The notes beneath the pieces are model-generated. The model was given only the letters and a program-made list of their open reading frames with translations, did not search any database and was not told the origin of the DNA. From NCBI GenBank assembly GCA_021850325.1, contig JAJZMF010000005.1, positions 1,782 through 39,429 on the forward strand: DNA of 37,648 nt, given 5' to 3'. Source of the stretch: Actinomycetes bacterium (lineage in GTDB: Bacteria; Actinomycetota; Acidimicrobiia; Acidimicrobiales; Palsa-688). A program made the translations under genes and the position numbers. This document shows, piece after piece, positions 23,102-32,005 of the stretch (within the stretch, counting starts at the first letter, position 1; the number at the start of each line of letters is the position of its first letter).

Positions 23102-24750
23102 AGGGCCTGAGCCGATTGGGCCGGCCCGTCCCCCTCCCCGGGAGCGCGGGCCTTGGCGGGGAGGAAGACCAGGGCCAACAGCGCCCCAGCGATAGCGACC
23201 GACATGCCCACCAGGTCGGCGATGTTCACACCGCCCACGAACGCCGCCTTGGCCGAGGAACTGAGGGCCGCGGCCGGTAGACGCGGGAGGTGGGTAGCAA
23301 CAGCCAGGGCGCCACCCAACGAGGACCGGGCGCTTTGGGCCAGCGCCGGCGGGAGGTGCAAGGAGCCCAGCGTCCCGGTCAGGGCACCCCGGTAGTGCTC
23401 GTTCAGGGCACTTCCGAGGACGGCTACGCCCAGTGCCCCACCGACCTGGATGTCCGTCCCGTTCATGGCAGAGCCGACACCCGCCTGGCGGGGAGGGAGG
23501 CTGCCCATGATCGCCTCGGTCGCCGGCGAGACGGTGAGGCCCATGCCGGCGCCGGCCACAAGGATGGTCACCAGGACGGGGCCGTAACCCGAACGCACGG
23601 TGAGGTCGCTGAGCAGGCCCAGGCCGAGCGCCACGGTGGCCAAGCCTGCCACCACGACAGACTTCGTCCCCACCTTCTCGACCACCAGAGAAGCCACAGG
23701 GGCACCGGCGATGATGGTGAGGGCCACGGGAGAGATGCGGGCGCCGGCGGCCATCGGGCTGTAACCCAGCACGGACTGCAGGTACTGGGTGAGCAGGAAC
23801 ATGGCCCCGAAGAGGGCGAAGAACACGAAGCTCACCGAAGCACTGGCGGCCGAGAAGCGCGGGTTGGCAAAGAAGTGCACCTGGAACATCGGGTGGTCGC
23901 TGTGCAGCTCCCAGAACACGAAAACGCTGAGGACCAGGGCCGCCGCGGCGAGGGCGAGCACAACCCGGCCGTTGCCCCAACCGTCGATGGGGGCCTCGAT
24001 GATCCCCCACAGGAGCGCACCCAGGCCCAGTACCGAGAGCCCCGCTCCTACCGGGTCCGCCCTGGGCGCCCGGTCGTCACGTGATGTCGGCACCACAAGG
24101 GCGATCGCCACGAGCCCCACGACGACTATGGGCACGTTCACCAGGAACACGGACCCCCACCAGAAGTGGGACAGGAGCCAGCCACCGAAGATGGGGCCGA
24201 TCGCCACTCCGAGGCCGGTTGTGCCCGACCAGAGCCCTATGGCCCGGGCGCGCTCCTTGGGCAAGGTGAACACGTTCGTGAGCACGGACAGCGTCGCCGG
24301 CATCACCAGTGCTGCGCCGGCGCCCATGAGGCACCTGAAGCCGATGAGCTGGTCCGGGGAGGACGCGAAGGCCGACAACGCCGAGCCGCCTGCGAACACC
24401 GAGAGCCCGGACATCAGTGCTCCGCGCCGCCCGGCCCGGTCGCCCAAGCTCCCGAACGTGATCAGCAGCCCGGCGAACACGACGGTGTAGCCGTCCACGG
24501 TCCACTGGAGCTGACTGTCAGTGGCATGCAGGTCCCTCACCAGCGTGGGGAGGGCCACGTTCAGGATCGTGTTGTCCAGCGAGACCACGAGCAGGCTGAG
24601 GCACAGAACGAGCAGCACGGCCCAGCGCCGTCGGCCAGGCAAGGCGGCAGGGCCGGCGACGCTGCTGTACGGCGGCGGTGCTTGCCCGGCCGGTGCTCCG
24701 CTCGGGGCGCCACTGCTGGTCGCTCCCGGGGTTGTAGGTTCAGGGTTCAT
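23098..24750 (-). CDS. MFS drug:H+ antiporter, DHA2 (EmrB/QacA) type
   Basis: 550 residues with about 14 membrane helices. It carries the motif LDNTILNVALPTL (helix 1), GDRAGRRGAL (loop 2-3, motif A), an antiporter motif region GLGVAIGPIFGGWLL, and the QTYL-like LTQYLQSVLGYSPMAAG. It would export hydrophobic drugs or metabolites with proton exchange. A Pro/Ser-rich tail precedes helix 1. It is followed by a coupled TetR gene and preceded by an operator-like inverted repeat. Confidence 0.95.
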   Translation of the reverse strand: MNPEPTTPGATSSGAPSGAPAGQAPPPYSSVAGPAALPGRRRWAVLLVLCLSLLVVSLDNTILNVALPTLVRDLHATDSQLQWTVDGYTVVFAGLLITFGSLGDRAGRRGALMSGLSVFAGGSALSAFASSPDQLIGFRCLMGAGAALVMPATLSVLTNVFTLPKERARAIGLWSGTTGLGVAIGPIFGGWLLSHFWWGSVFLVNVPIVVVGLVAIALVVPTSRDDRAPRADPVGAGLSVLGLGALLWGIIEAPIDGWGNGRVVLALAAAALVLSVFVFWELHSDHPMFQVHFFANPRFSAASASVSFVFFALFGAMFLLTQYLQSVLGYSPMAAGARISPVALTIIAGAPVASLVVEKVGTKSVVVAGLATVALGLGLLSDLTVRSGYGPVLVTILVAGAGMGLTVSPATEAIMGSLPPRQAGVGSAMNGTDIQVGGALGVAVLGSALNEHYRGALTGTLGSLHLPPALAQSARSSLGGALAVATHLPRLPAAALSSSAKAAFVGGVNIADLVGMSVAIAGALLALVFLPAKARAPGEGDGPAQSAQAL

Positions 24751-24761
24751 GTGAGCACTAC

Positions 24762-24784
24762 CAAAACGCGACCGTTTCGTTTTG
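24762..24784. promoter_or_regulatory. Inverted repeat upstream of the MFS-TetR operon
   Basis: CAAAACG (24762-24768) and CGTTTTG (24778-24784) form perfect 7-bp arms with a 9-nt spacer, 11 nt before the MFS ATG. The size and place suit a TetR dimer site for the co-transcribed repressor. Confidence 0.6.
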
Positions 24785-24810
24785 ATTGTACTCAGGGCCT
24801 CGAGAGCGTC

Positions 24811-24827
24811 AAAATCGCCTTTCGGCG
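24811..24827 (-). terminator. Terminator of the deazaflavin oxidoreductase gene
   Basis: On the minus strand the sequence is CGCC-GAAA-GGCG followed by ATTTT. A second, larger GC stem (GTTGCCGGCC with GGCCGGGCAAC) directly follows the stop codon at 24878. It would separate this gene from the MFS operon further downstream. Confidence 0.55.
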
Positions 24828-24877
24828 CCCCGTTGCCCGGCCCCGGCGTTCAGCGCCCGCCCGTCGACGGCCGGCAA

Positions 24878-25291
24878 CTACGCCGGGTCGAGCACCACCA
24901 CGGGGATCTGGCGGTCCGTCTTGGTCTCGTACTCCGCGAACTGGGGGTAGTCCTGCTTCTGCTTGGCCCAGATGCGCTCCCGCTCCTCCCCTGAGGCCAA
25001 GCGGGCCAGGTAGGGCCCGGTTGCGGCGCCCACCTCAACGGTCACCTCGGGATGCGCTACCAGGTTGCGGTACCAGTCGGGGTCGGACGGGGCCCCTGCC
25101 TTGGAGGCGAACACTGCGAGCGGGCCGCCGAGGTCCTGGTACATCATCGGGTTGACGCGCTCGGCACCCGAACGGGCTCCCGTCGTGTGCAGAAGCAGCA
25201 GAGGCGCACCGGCAAAAGCACCGCCCACGTGCCCCCCGTTGGCCCGGAACTCCTCGATCACCTGCCGGTTCCAGTCGTTTACGTCGCTCAT
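24878..25291 (-). CDS. Nitroreductase/deazaflavin-dependent oxidoreductase (Ddn-like)
   Basis: 137 residues of the split-barrel family typified by mycobacterial Ddn. It has LLLLHTTGARSGAERVNPMMYQ, ASKAGAPSDPDWYRNLVAHPEVTVEVG and a closing QIPVVVLDP. These proteins use reduced F420 (some use other flavins) to reduce nitro compounds or quinones. F420 use fits an actinobacterium. It is monocistronic, with a terminator downstream. Confidence 0.93.
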   Translation of the reverse strand: MSDVNDWNRQVIEEFRANGGHVGGAFAGAPLLLLHTTGARSGAERVNPMMYQDLGGPLAVFASKAGAPSDPDWYRNLVAHPEVTVEVGAATGPYLARLASGEERERIWAKQKQDYPQFAEYETKTDRQIPVVVLDPA

Positions 25292-25407
25292 CTTCCTCCT
25301 CGGGTGGTCACGGGCACTCTACCGGGCGACCGGTCCGTAGGACCGGGCGAGCAGCGGGCACGCCCATGCCGCGCCCGCGGCGGCGCGCCGGGCAGGGGCC
25401 GGGCCGC

Positions 25408-25839
25408 TCAGTCCGTCCCGGACGGCGGAAAGCCGCTGCGGCGTTCGGCCTTGACCTCGGACCGCTGACGTTTGGCCTGCAGGCGCCTCTCGGTCGACCC
25501 CCGGGTCGGTGAGGTCGGCCGGCGCGGGGCCTGCACCTCGAGGGCCTTGCGCAGGCGGTCGGCCAAGCGGGCAGACGCGAGGGCGCGGTTGCGCGCCTGG
25601 GAACGCTCGTCGCTCACCACGACCTGGACGGTCTCGCCCAACCGCTCGACCAGGCGGGCCCGCTGGGCCGGGCTCAGAGCGGCCGAGGAGGCGATGTCGA
25701 AGGCAAGCTCGACGCGGGTGTTCGAAGTGTTGGCGTGCTGGCCACCCGGGCCACCACTGGCCGTGAAACGCCACTTGAGCTCGGCCACGGGCAGGACCAG
25801 TGACCGGTTGACCCGCAGCCCCTCGTCCTCAGCCTTCAC
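25408..25839 (-). CDS. arfB: ArfB-type peptidyl-tRNA hydrolase (RF-1 domain)
   Basis: 143 residues from GTG 25839. The catalytic GGQ loop is ASGGPGGQHANTSNTRVEL (Gly32-Gly33-Gln34), with the basic C-terminal tail (RRLQAKRQRSEVKAERR) that enters the mRNA channel. ArfB rescues ribosomes stalled on non-stop mRNA by hydrolysing peptidyl-tRNA. The longer frame to 25878 is discounted because the family starts close to this GTG. Confidence 0.92.
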   Translation of the reverse strand: MKAEDEGLRVNRSLVLPVAELKWRFTASGGPGGQHANTSNTRVELAFDIASSAALSPAQRARLVERLGETVQVVVSDERSQARNRALASARLADRLRKALEVQAPRRPTSPTRGSTERRLQAKRQRSEVKAERRSGFPPSGTD

Positions 25840-25931
25840 AGGGGCCAGCCTAACCCGGCACCACCAACCGGCGGCCACGCAGGGCGCGCGGCACGACCGC
25901 TCGCAGCCGCATCGGCTACCTTCAGTGGGCG

Positions 25932-26004
25932 GCCCCCGTAGCTCAGTGGACAGAGCGGCCGCCTTCTAAGCGGATGGTCGCAGGTTCGAACCCTGCCGGG
26001 GGCG
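25932..26004 (+). tRNA. tRNA-Arg (anticodon TCT)
   Basis: The acceptor stem GCCCCCG (25932-25938) pairs with CGGGGGC (25997-26003), with G26004 as discriminator. The anticodon loop is CTTCTAA, and the T arm is GCAGG-TTCGAAC-CCTGC. CCA is not encoded. There is no sign of a second partial copy in the window. Confidence 0.96.
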
Positions 26005-26078
26005 CCGAGCGGTCCACCTCGCCCACCTGCGGCGCGGTCAGCTCCCTGACTTGGGCACGGAGGCTAGTTTGGCCTCCG

Positions 26079-27437
26079 ATGACCGAGCACCGCGCCAGCG
26101 GTGAGGGCGACCTCAACCTTTCCGCCGCTCGGCTGGCCTGGACGCGGGAACTGGGCCAACGGGCCAGGACCGTGCTGGCCGACGACGAGCGCTACTTCCT
26201 GCGCCAGGCGCTTTCCACTCCGTGCATGGACGTGGTGGAGCAGGCCTCGGGGGCGGTCCTGGTGGACAGCGACGGCCGGGAGGTGCTGGACTTCCACGGC
26301 AACAGCGCACACCACATCGGCTACGGCCACCCGAGGGTGGTGGCCGCCGTCAAAGCCGAGCTCGACCGCTTGCCGTTCTCACCCCGTCGGTACACCAACG
26401 CCCCTGCTGTGGCGCTGGCACGCAAGCTGGCCGAGATAACCCCCGGGGAGCTCTCCAAGAGCCTGTTCGCTCCCAGCGGCGCCGCGGCCGTCAGCATGGC
26501 CCTCAAGCTGGCCCGTCACGCCACGGGCCGGCACCGGACCCTGTCGATGTGGGGGTCCTTCCACGGGGCGAACCTCGACACCATCTCGGTCGGAGGTGAG
26601 GCCATCTTCCGGGCCGGGGCCGGCCCGCTGCTGAGCGGCGCCGAGCATGTGCCGCCTCCGGGCCTCGCCAGCCGGTTCTTCGGCTCCGACGGCCTGCAGT
26701 ACGAACGGCTGGCCGACTACATCGACTACGTGCTCGAGGTCCAAGGCGACGTGGCAGCCGTCATCGCCGAGCCCGTGCGCTGGACGACGGTCGACGTCCC
26801 ACCGCAGGGCTTTTGGCAACTGGTACGCCAGAGCTGCGACAGGCACGGGGCCCTGCTGGTGTTCGACGAGGTGCCCGGGGGGCTCGGGAGGGCAGGCTCC
26901 TGGACGATCTGCGAACAGTTCGGCGTGGTCCCCGACATCCTGGTGCTGGGCAAGGCCCTCGGTGGTGCCGTCATGCCTATGGCAGCCATGGTCGCCCACC
27001 CCCGTCTGGACGTGGTGGCCGATGGCGCCCTGGGGCACTACACCCACGAAAAGAGCCCCGTGGGCGCAGCGGCGGCCCTGGCGACGATCGACGTCATCGC
27101 CTCGGAAGGCCTCCTGGAGAGGGCGCAGGCCACGGGCAGGTCCACGCTCGCCGCCCTACGGGAGCTCGCCGCCGCCCACCCCCTGTTCGCAGGTGCACGC
27201 GGCATAGGCATGTTCTGGGGCCTGGACGTCACCCCCGGGAGGGGTGCCACGGCGGCGGCCCGGGCCGAACGGCTCATGTACGAGTGCCTGGCCCGCGGCC
27301 TGAGTTTCAAGGTCGGCGGGGGCAACGTCGTCACATTGTGCCCTCCGCTGAACATCCCCCAGGAGCAACTGGACCGGGCCCTCGGGGCCCTGCAGGCATC
27401 AGCCGACGTTGTCGCGGGCGGGCACCGCCACAGGTAA
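26079..27437 (+). CDS. Class III PLP-dependent aminotransferase family protein
   Basis: 452 residues from ATG 26079; the open frame upstream overlaps the tRNA and is not coding. The fold type I features are SGAAAVSMALKLAR, SMWGSFHGANLDT, Asp263 (LVFDEVPGGLGRAG), which holds the pyridine nitrogen, and Lys292 (VLGKALGG) as Schiff-base lysine. The region FLRQALSTPCMDV and SVGGEAIFRAGAGPLLSGAEHV recalls proteins annotated as (R)-1-hydroxy-2-aminoethylphosphonate ammonia-lyase (PbfA). No phosphonate genes are nearby, so the substrate is left open. Confidence 0.85.
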   Translation: MTEHRASGEGDLNLSAARLAWTRELGQRARTVLADDERYFLRQALSTPCMDVVEQASGAVLVDSDGREVLDFHGNSAHHIGYGHPRVVAAVKAELDRLPFSPRRYTNAPAVALARKLAEITPGELSKSLFAPSGAAAVSMALKLARHATGRHRTLSMWGSFHGANLDTISVGGEAIFRAGAGPLLSGAEHVPPPGLASRFFGSDGLQYERLADYIDYVLEVQGDVAAVIAEPVRWTTVDVPPQGFWQLVRQSCDRHGALLVFDEVPGGLGRAGSWTICEQFGVVPDILVLGKALGGAVMPMAAMVAHPRLDVVADGALGHYTHEKSPVGAAAALATIDVIASEGLLERAQATGRSTLAALRELAAAHPLFAGARGIGMFWGLDVTPGRGATAAARAERLMYECLARGLSFKVGGGNVVTLCPPLNIPQEQLDRALGALQASADVVAGGHRHR

Positions 27438-27602
27438 GGGGCCCCTGCCCAACCCACAGCTCGGGTGCCGGTGGCAGCGGTGGCTAAGGCCAGGCCCTCT
27501 CCAGCCGACTCAAGATCGTGCGGGCCGACGCCTGGCACTGGCAATGCCCGGCGCGGTCGCCAGGAGCCGCGGGAACGGGAACGGACAGGACGGAGGCATC
27601 GT

Positions 27603-30104
27603 ATGGGCGGAGTGGACGACTCGATGGACGAGGTGGTCCAGGAGTTCCTCGTCGAGAGCGCCGAGAACCTCGACCAGCTGGACCGAGACCTGGTCAGCCT
27701 CGAACGCGACCCCGGCTCCCGGGAGCTCCTGGCAGGGATCTTCCGCACCGTGCACACCATCAAGGGCACGACCGGTTTCCTCGGTTTCCGGCGCCTCGAG
27801 GCACTGGCCCACAAGGGCGAGAACCTTCTGAGCAAGCTGCGGGACGGCCTGCTCGTCCTCGATGCCGAGCGCACCACGGCCCTGCTGGAGCTGGTGGACG
27901 CAGTACGCCACATGCTCGCCCACATCGAGGCGACCGGCAACGACGAGGACGGCTCGGACCTTACCGAGCTCATGGACCGCCTGGTGGCCCTTCAGGAACC
28001 CGGTGCGAGCCAGGTGGCGACACCACCTGCCGCCGCGGACGACGGTACGAGCGCCCGAGCGCGAGCCGGCGCGCCCGCCGTGCCCTCGGCGGCCCGGGAG
28101 GCACCTCCGGTCACCCCCTCCTCCAGCGAGGAGCCGCCCGGTGCGGCCGCCACGAAGCCGGCCAGCCCGAAGCCGGCGGCTGCCAAGCGACGGCCCAAGG
28201 CAGCGCGTCCCGGTAGTGGGGCCGCAGGTGCAGCCGAGGTGACCGCACCCCCGTCCGTCGGCCCCATCGACGAGCCGCAGGACAGCCACCTGTCCCCGGG
28301 CCCGGCCGTCCCGGCACCACGGGCAGTAGCCGATGCCCCGCAGCCCGGCACCCCCGACCGGGGCCCGGGCGAGGGCACCCAGGCCCAGCACACCGGCCCG
28401 GCTGCCGCGGACCGCTCGGTCAGGGTCGACGTGGAGCTCCTCGAGACCCTCATGCGCCAGGTGGGCGAGCTCGTGCTGGCCCGGAACCAGCTCCTCTCGC
28501 ACGCCGCCGAGCTGGCCGACAGGGGCCGCGCCATGCAGCGCCTGAGCCTCATCGTCAGCGAGCTGCAAGAGGACGTCATGCGCACGCGCATGCAGCCGGT
28601 CGAGCAGCTGTGGTCCAAGCTGCCCCGGGTGGTCCGGGACCTGGCCAAGCAGTTCGGCAAAGAGGTCGAGCTGGCTCTGAACGGCGGTGACACCGAGCTC
28701 GACCGCTCGGTGCTGGAGGCCGTGAAAGACCCCCTGACCCATCTGGTGCGGAACGCCATGGACCATGGGATCGAGGCGCCGGACAAACGGGCGGCCATGG
28801 GCAAACCCCGCGCCGGTTCGCTCTCGCTCAGCGCCTCCCACCAGGGTGGGCTGGTGATACTGGAGATGACCGACGACGGCGCCGGGATCGACCCCGAGAG
28901 GGTGGGCGCCAAGGCGCTCCAGAAGGAACTGGTCACCGAGGCCCAGCTGGCGGCCATGAGCCAGCGCGAGATCATCGACCTCGTCTTCCGGCCGGGCTTC
29001 TCCACCGCCGAGACGGTCACCAACGTGTCGGGCCGCGGTGTCGGCATGGACGTGGTGCGCACGAACATCGAGCAGATCGGCGGGACCGTCGACCTGCTCA
29101 GCACCCCCGGGAGGGGCACCACGGTACGGGTCAAGATCCCTCTCACCCTGGCCATCATCCCCGCCCTCCTGGTCGTCTGCCGCGACGGCCGCTACGCGAT
29201 ACCCCAGTCGGGGGTCCAGGAGCTGGTCCGGTTGGAGGGCGACGCTCTCCACACCCAGGTCGAAGCGGTCGACGGTGCCCTGATCTACCGGCTGCGCGGC
29301 CGCCTTCTCCCACTGCTGCGCCTCGACGCCATGCTCGGCCACACCTCCGCCTCGCTCTCGGAGCGCAGCTCGCTCGACGTGGTCGTGGTGCAGGCCGACG
29401 GTGAGCCCTTCGCCCTGGCCGTCGACTCGATAGAGGGGACACAGGAGATCGTCGTCAAACCTCTGGCCAGGGTCCTCAAGCACCTGAGCACCTACGCCGG
29501 TGCCACCATCCTCGGTGACGGAGGAGTGGCACTGATCCTCGACATCGGGGGCCTGGCCCGGGCCGGGGTCGTGAGCGACGGCCGTTCCGCCGTGCACCAA
29601 CAGGACGACAAGGGGGCCAGCGGCGAGGGCACGAGGTCACTGCTGGTACTGAGGGTGGGACCGGACCGGCGGGTCGCGGTGCCCCTGGAGCAGGTCGCCC
29701 GCCTCGAGGAGCTCGACGCCTCGACGGTCGAGCATGCCGGGTCCCACAGGACGGTCCAGTACCGGGGGGCCCTGCTGCCCCTGGTATGGCTGGGGGATGT
29801 CATAGGGGTGCCGTCCGATGCGGGCAGCAACGGAAGGCTCCCGGTCGTGGTGTGCGGGGAGGGGAGCGGGTCTGTCGGCCTTGTTGCCGACCAGATCCTC
29901 GATGTCGTCAATGAAGTTGTGGCTGTCAACGAACTGGGCCGGGGGACAGGCGTGCTCGGCACCACGGTCGTGCAGGGCCGGGCGACGGACCTTCTCGACC
30001 TGCCCACCGTCGCCATGTACGCCGGGGTGGCTATGGCCCGGACGCTCGACCTGAGCCTGGCCGCCGCCCCCGAAGAAACGGAGGTTGCCCTAGATGCCAG
30101 GTGA
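27603..30104 (+). CDS. cheA: CheA chemotaxis histidine kinase with two CheW-like domains
   Basis: 833 residues from ATG 27603, with GGAGG 6 nt upstream. P1 Hpt has His51 (HTIKGTTGF). Residues about 140-270 are a Pro/Ala-rich linker with no evident P2 domain. P3 dimerisation begins at DVELLETLMRQVGEL (272). The P4 kinase has NAMDHGIE, DDGAGIDPERV and GRGVGMDVVRTNIE. P5 (about 516-650) is followed by a second CheW-like domain (about 680-820: VAVPLEQVARLEEL, QYRGALLPLVWL, GLVADQILDVV). The gene overlaps cheW by 11 nt. Confidence 0.95.
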   Translation: MGGVDDSMDEVVQEFLVESAENLDQLDRDLVSLERDPGSRELLAGIFRTVHTIKGTTGFLGFRRLEALAHKGENLLSKLRDGLLVLDAERTTALLELVDAVRHMLAHIEATGNDEDGSDLTELMDRLVALQEPGASQVATPPAAADDGTSARARAGAPAVPSAAREAPPVTPSSSEEPPGAAATKPASPKPAAAKRRPKAARPGSGAAGAAEVTAPPSVGPIDEPQDSHLSPGPAVPAPRAVADAPQPGTPDRGPGEGTQAQHTGPAAADRSVRVDVELLETLMRQVGELVLARNQLLSHAAELADRGRAMQRLSLIVSELQEDVMRTRMQPVEQLWSKLPRVVRDLAKQFGKEVELALNGGDTELDRSVLEAVKDPLTHLVRNAMDHGIEAPDKRAAMGKPRAGSLSLSASHQGGLVILEMTDDGAGIDPERVGAKALQKELVTEAQLAAMSQREIIDLVFRPGFSTAETVTNVSGRGVGMDVVRTNIEQIGGTVDLLSTPGRGTTVRVKIPLTLAIIPALLVVCRDGRYAIPQSGVQELVRLEGDALHTQVEAVDGALIYRLRGRLLPLLRLDAMLGHTSASLSERSSLDVVVVQADGEPFALAVDSIEGTQEIVVKPLARVLKHLSTYAGATILGDGGVALILDIGGLARAGVVSDGRSAVHQQDDKGASGEGTRSLLVLRVGPDRRVAVPLEQVARLEELDASTVEHAGSHRTVQYRGALLPLVWLGDVIGVPSDAGSNGRLPVVVCGEGSGSVGLVADQILDVVNEVVAVNELGRGTGVLGTTVVQGRATDLLDLPTVAMYAGVAMARTLDLSLAAAPEETEVALDAR

Positions 30105-30570
30105 CGAAGGCCCCGAGCGGACGTCGCTCTACTGCACGTTCCGGCTGGGGGCCCTGCTGGTCGGGATAGACGTGCGACGTGTCCAGGAAGTCCTCAAGCA
30201 GGACCGGATGACCTCGGTGCCCCTGGCACCGGCGGAGGTGAAGGGCCTGATAAACCTCCGGGGCGAGATCGTGACCGCCATCGACCTGCGCCCCCAGCTC
30301 GGCTTGCCGACCGACGAGGAGCTCAACGCCAACGTGGTGATACGGGCCGAGCCCGACACCTTCAGCCTTCTCGTGAACGAGGTGGGTGACGTGGTGTCAC
30401 CGGCTTCGGATGACTGGGAGCCCGTCCCGGCCGGGGTACCGCGCCGGGTGCGCCAGGTGGTGAGCGGCACCTTCAAGCTGGAGGGACGGCTGCTGCTCGT
30501 ACTGGACCTGGAACGGGTGCTCGCCCTGCTCGACCAACGCCAGGAGATGGCCGGCGTCAGGGGGGCATAG
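30094..30570 (+). CDS. cheW: CheW coupling protein
   Basis: 158 residues. It contains the CheW core: CTFRLGALLVGIDVRRVQEVL, VKGLINLRGEIVTAIDLR, SLLVNEVGDVV and LEGRLLLVLDLERVL. It would bridge receptors to CheA. It starts inside the cheA end and abuts cheB, so the three are one operon. Confidence 0.95.
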   Translation: MPGDEGPERTSLYCTFRLGALLVGIDVRRVQEVLKQDRMTSVPLAPAEVKGLINLRGEIVTAIDLRPQLGLPTDEELNANVVIRAEPDTFSLLVNEVGDVVSPASDDWEPVPAGVPRRVRQVVSGTFKLEGRLLLVLDLERVLALLDQRQEMAGVRGA

Positions 30571-31977
30571 GTGGCGTGGCCGCTCGGGACCGCGCCGTCC
30601 ACTGCGGTGGCGCCAGCTGCCGGCCGGCCCCCGGTACGCGTCCTGATCGTCGACGACTCGGGAGTCGTCCGCCGGGTGGTGGGGACGGTCGTCAGCACCA
30701 CGCCCGGCCTGGTGCTCGCAGGACAGGGCACGGACGGGAGCCAGGCCGCGGGCCTGGTCGAGTCCCTCAAGCCCGACGTGGTCGTGCTCGACGTGGAGAT
30801 GCCCGTCCTGGACGGCCTCGGGGCACTGAAGGAGCTGAAGAAGAGGTGGCCGGCGCTGCCGGTGATCATGTTCAGCACCCTGACCGAGCGTGGGGCCACC
30901 GCCACCCTTGACGCGTTGGCCCTGGGGGCCGACGACTACACCCCCAAGCCGGTCTCGTCCACCGGGCCGGCGGGGGCGTTCGATGCCGTACGCCAGGACC
31001 TGGTGCCACTGCTGTTCGCCTGGGGCGAGATGGCACGCAAGAGGGCCATGGCCTCCGGTGCCCGTGCCCTGGCGCCGGCGCGTTCGCCATCCGGGCCGGC
31101 TCCGGAGGGGACGCAGGGCGCCGGTCGCACCCCTGCCGGGCCGGTGGGAGCGCCGACGGCACCGGTGCCACCGGGCCGGCCGGTCGCACCCCGGGCCCCG
31201 GCCGGCCAAGAGGGCCCCGCTCCCGTGCGGCGGGCGGGCGCTCAGAGCCCGGGAAGGCCGGCCGAGGACCGGCGGCGGGGGGCGAGCCCGGCCACCGGGT
31301 ACCCCGCCCGTGGCGTTGCCCCCGACCCCGGCCCCCAGAGCGCGGCCAGCTCCCGGTCACCGGCTCCCACGAGGGCCCTGTCGCCCGGCCGTACCCCGGC
31401 CGTTGTGGTGGGCTCCTCGACAGGGGGCCCGAACGCGCTCGGCACGGTCCTCCCCGCCCTGCCGGCGACGCTCGACGTACCCGTGCTGGTGGTCCAGCAC
31501 ATGCCGCCCGTGTTCACCAGGCTCCTGGCGGAGAGGCTCGATTCCCAGAGCCAGCTCAGCGTCCTGGAGGCGGCCGACGGCATGGCGGTCTCAGCCGGGA
31601 ACGTCTACATTGCGCCCGGGGGCAGCCACATGCTCGTCCGCCGCTCGGGCGATGCCGTCGTGATAAGCCTCAGCGACGCCCCGCCGGAGAACTCGTGCAA
31701 GCCCTCCGTGGACGTCCTGTTCCGCTCGGCGGTCGCCGTATGGGGCGCGGGCCTGCTGGCCGTGATGCTCACCGGGATGGGCTACGACGGGCTCAAGGGC
31801 TCCCAGGCCCTGGTTGCTGCCGGCGGCTCACTGCTCGCCCAGGACGAGGCCAGCTCGGTGGTATGGGGGATGCCGGGCGCGGTAGTCCAGGCCGGGATCG
31901 CCAACGAGGTGCTGCCCATCGGCGACGTGGCCGCCGCCATAGTCAACCGGGCCCGTCGTCGGGACCTGGCGAGCTGA
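30571..31977 (+). CDS. cheB: CheB protein-glutamate methylesterase
   Basis: 468 residues from GTG 30571, directly after the cheW stop. The receiver domain has Asp74 (VVVLDVEMP) and KPVS. A long low-complexity Pro/Arg/Ala linker (about 150-275) follows. The esterase triad is Ser283 (GSSTGGP), His310 (VQHMPP) and Asp406 (TGMGYDG). CheB removes methyl or amide groups from chemoreceptors. No cheR, cheY or receptor gene is in the window. Confidence 0.95.
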   Translation: MAWPLGTAPSTAVAPAAGRPPVRVLIVDDSGVVRRVVGTVVSTTPGLVLAGQGTDGSQAAGLVESLKPDVVVLDVEMPVLDGLGALKELKKRWPALPVIMFSTLTERGATATLDALALGADDYTPKPVSSTGPAGAFDAVRQDLVPLLFAWGEMARKRAMASGARALAPARSPSGPAPEGTQGAGRTPAGPVGAPTAPVPPGRPVAPRAPAGQEGPAPVRRAGAQSPGRPAEDRRRGASPATGYPARGVAPDPGPQSAASSRSPAPTRALSPGRTPAVVVGSSTGGPNALGTVLPALPATLDVPVLVVQHMPPVFTRLLAERLDSQSQLSVLEAADGMAVSAGNVYIAPGGSHMLVRRSGDAVVISLSDAPPENSCKPSVDVLFRSAVAVWGAGLLAVMLTGMGYDGLKGSQALVAAGGSLLAQDEASSVVWGMPGAVVQAGIANEVLPIGDVAAAIVNRARRRDLAS

Positions 31978-32005
31978 GCGGCGCCCCCACCCGAGCCTGC
32001 CGGCT

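Noticed and set aside
23290-25155. Large plus-strand frames opposite the MFS and TetR genes
   Set aside because: They are antisense to well-supported genes and carry no motifs.
27515-27545. Possible sigma-28 (FliA) promoter before cheA: TCAAGATC and GCCGACGC
   Set aside because: The spacing between the two halves is about 10 nt too short-to-fit for the known 15-nt type gap, and the -10 match is poor.
27510-29600. A 696-codon minus-strand open frame inside cheA
   Set aside because: cheA has all expected domains on the plus strand. The antisense frame is open only because of GC bias at codon positions.
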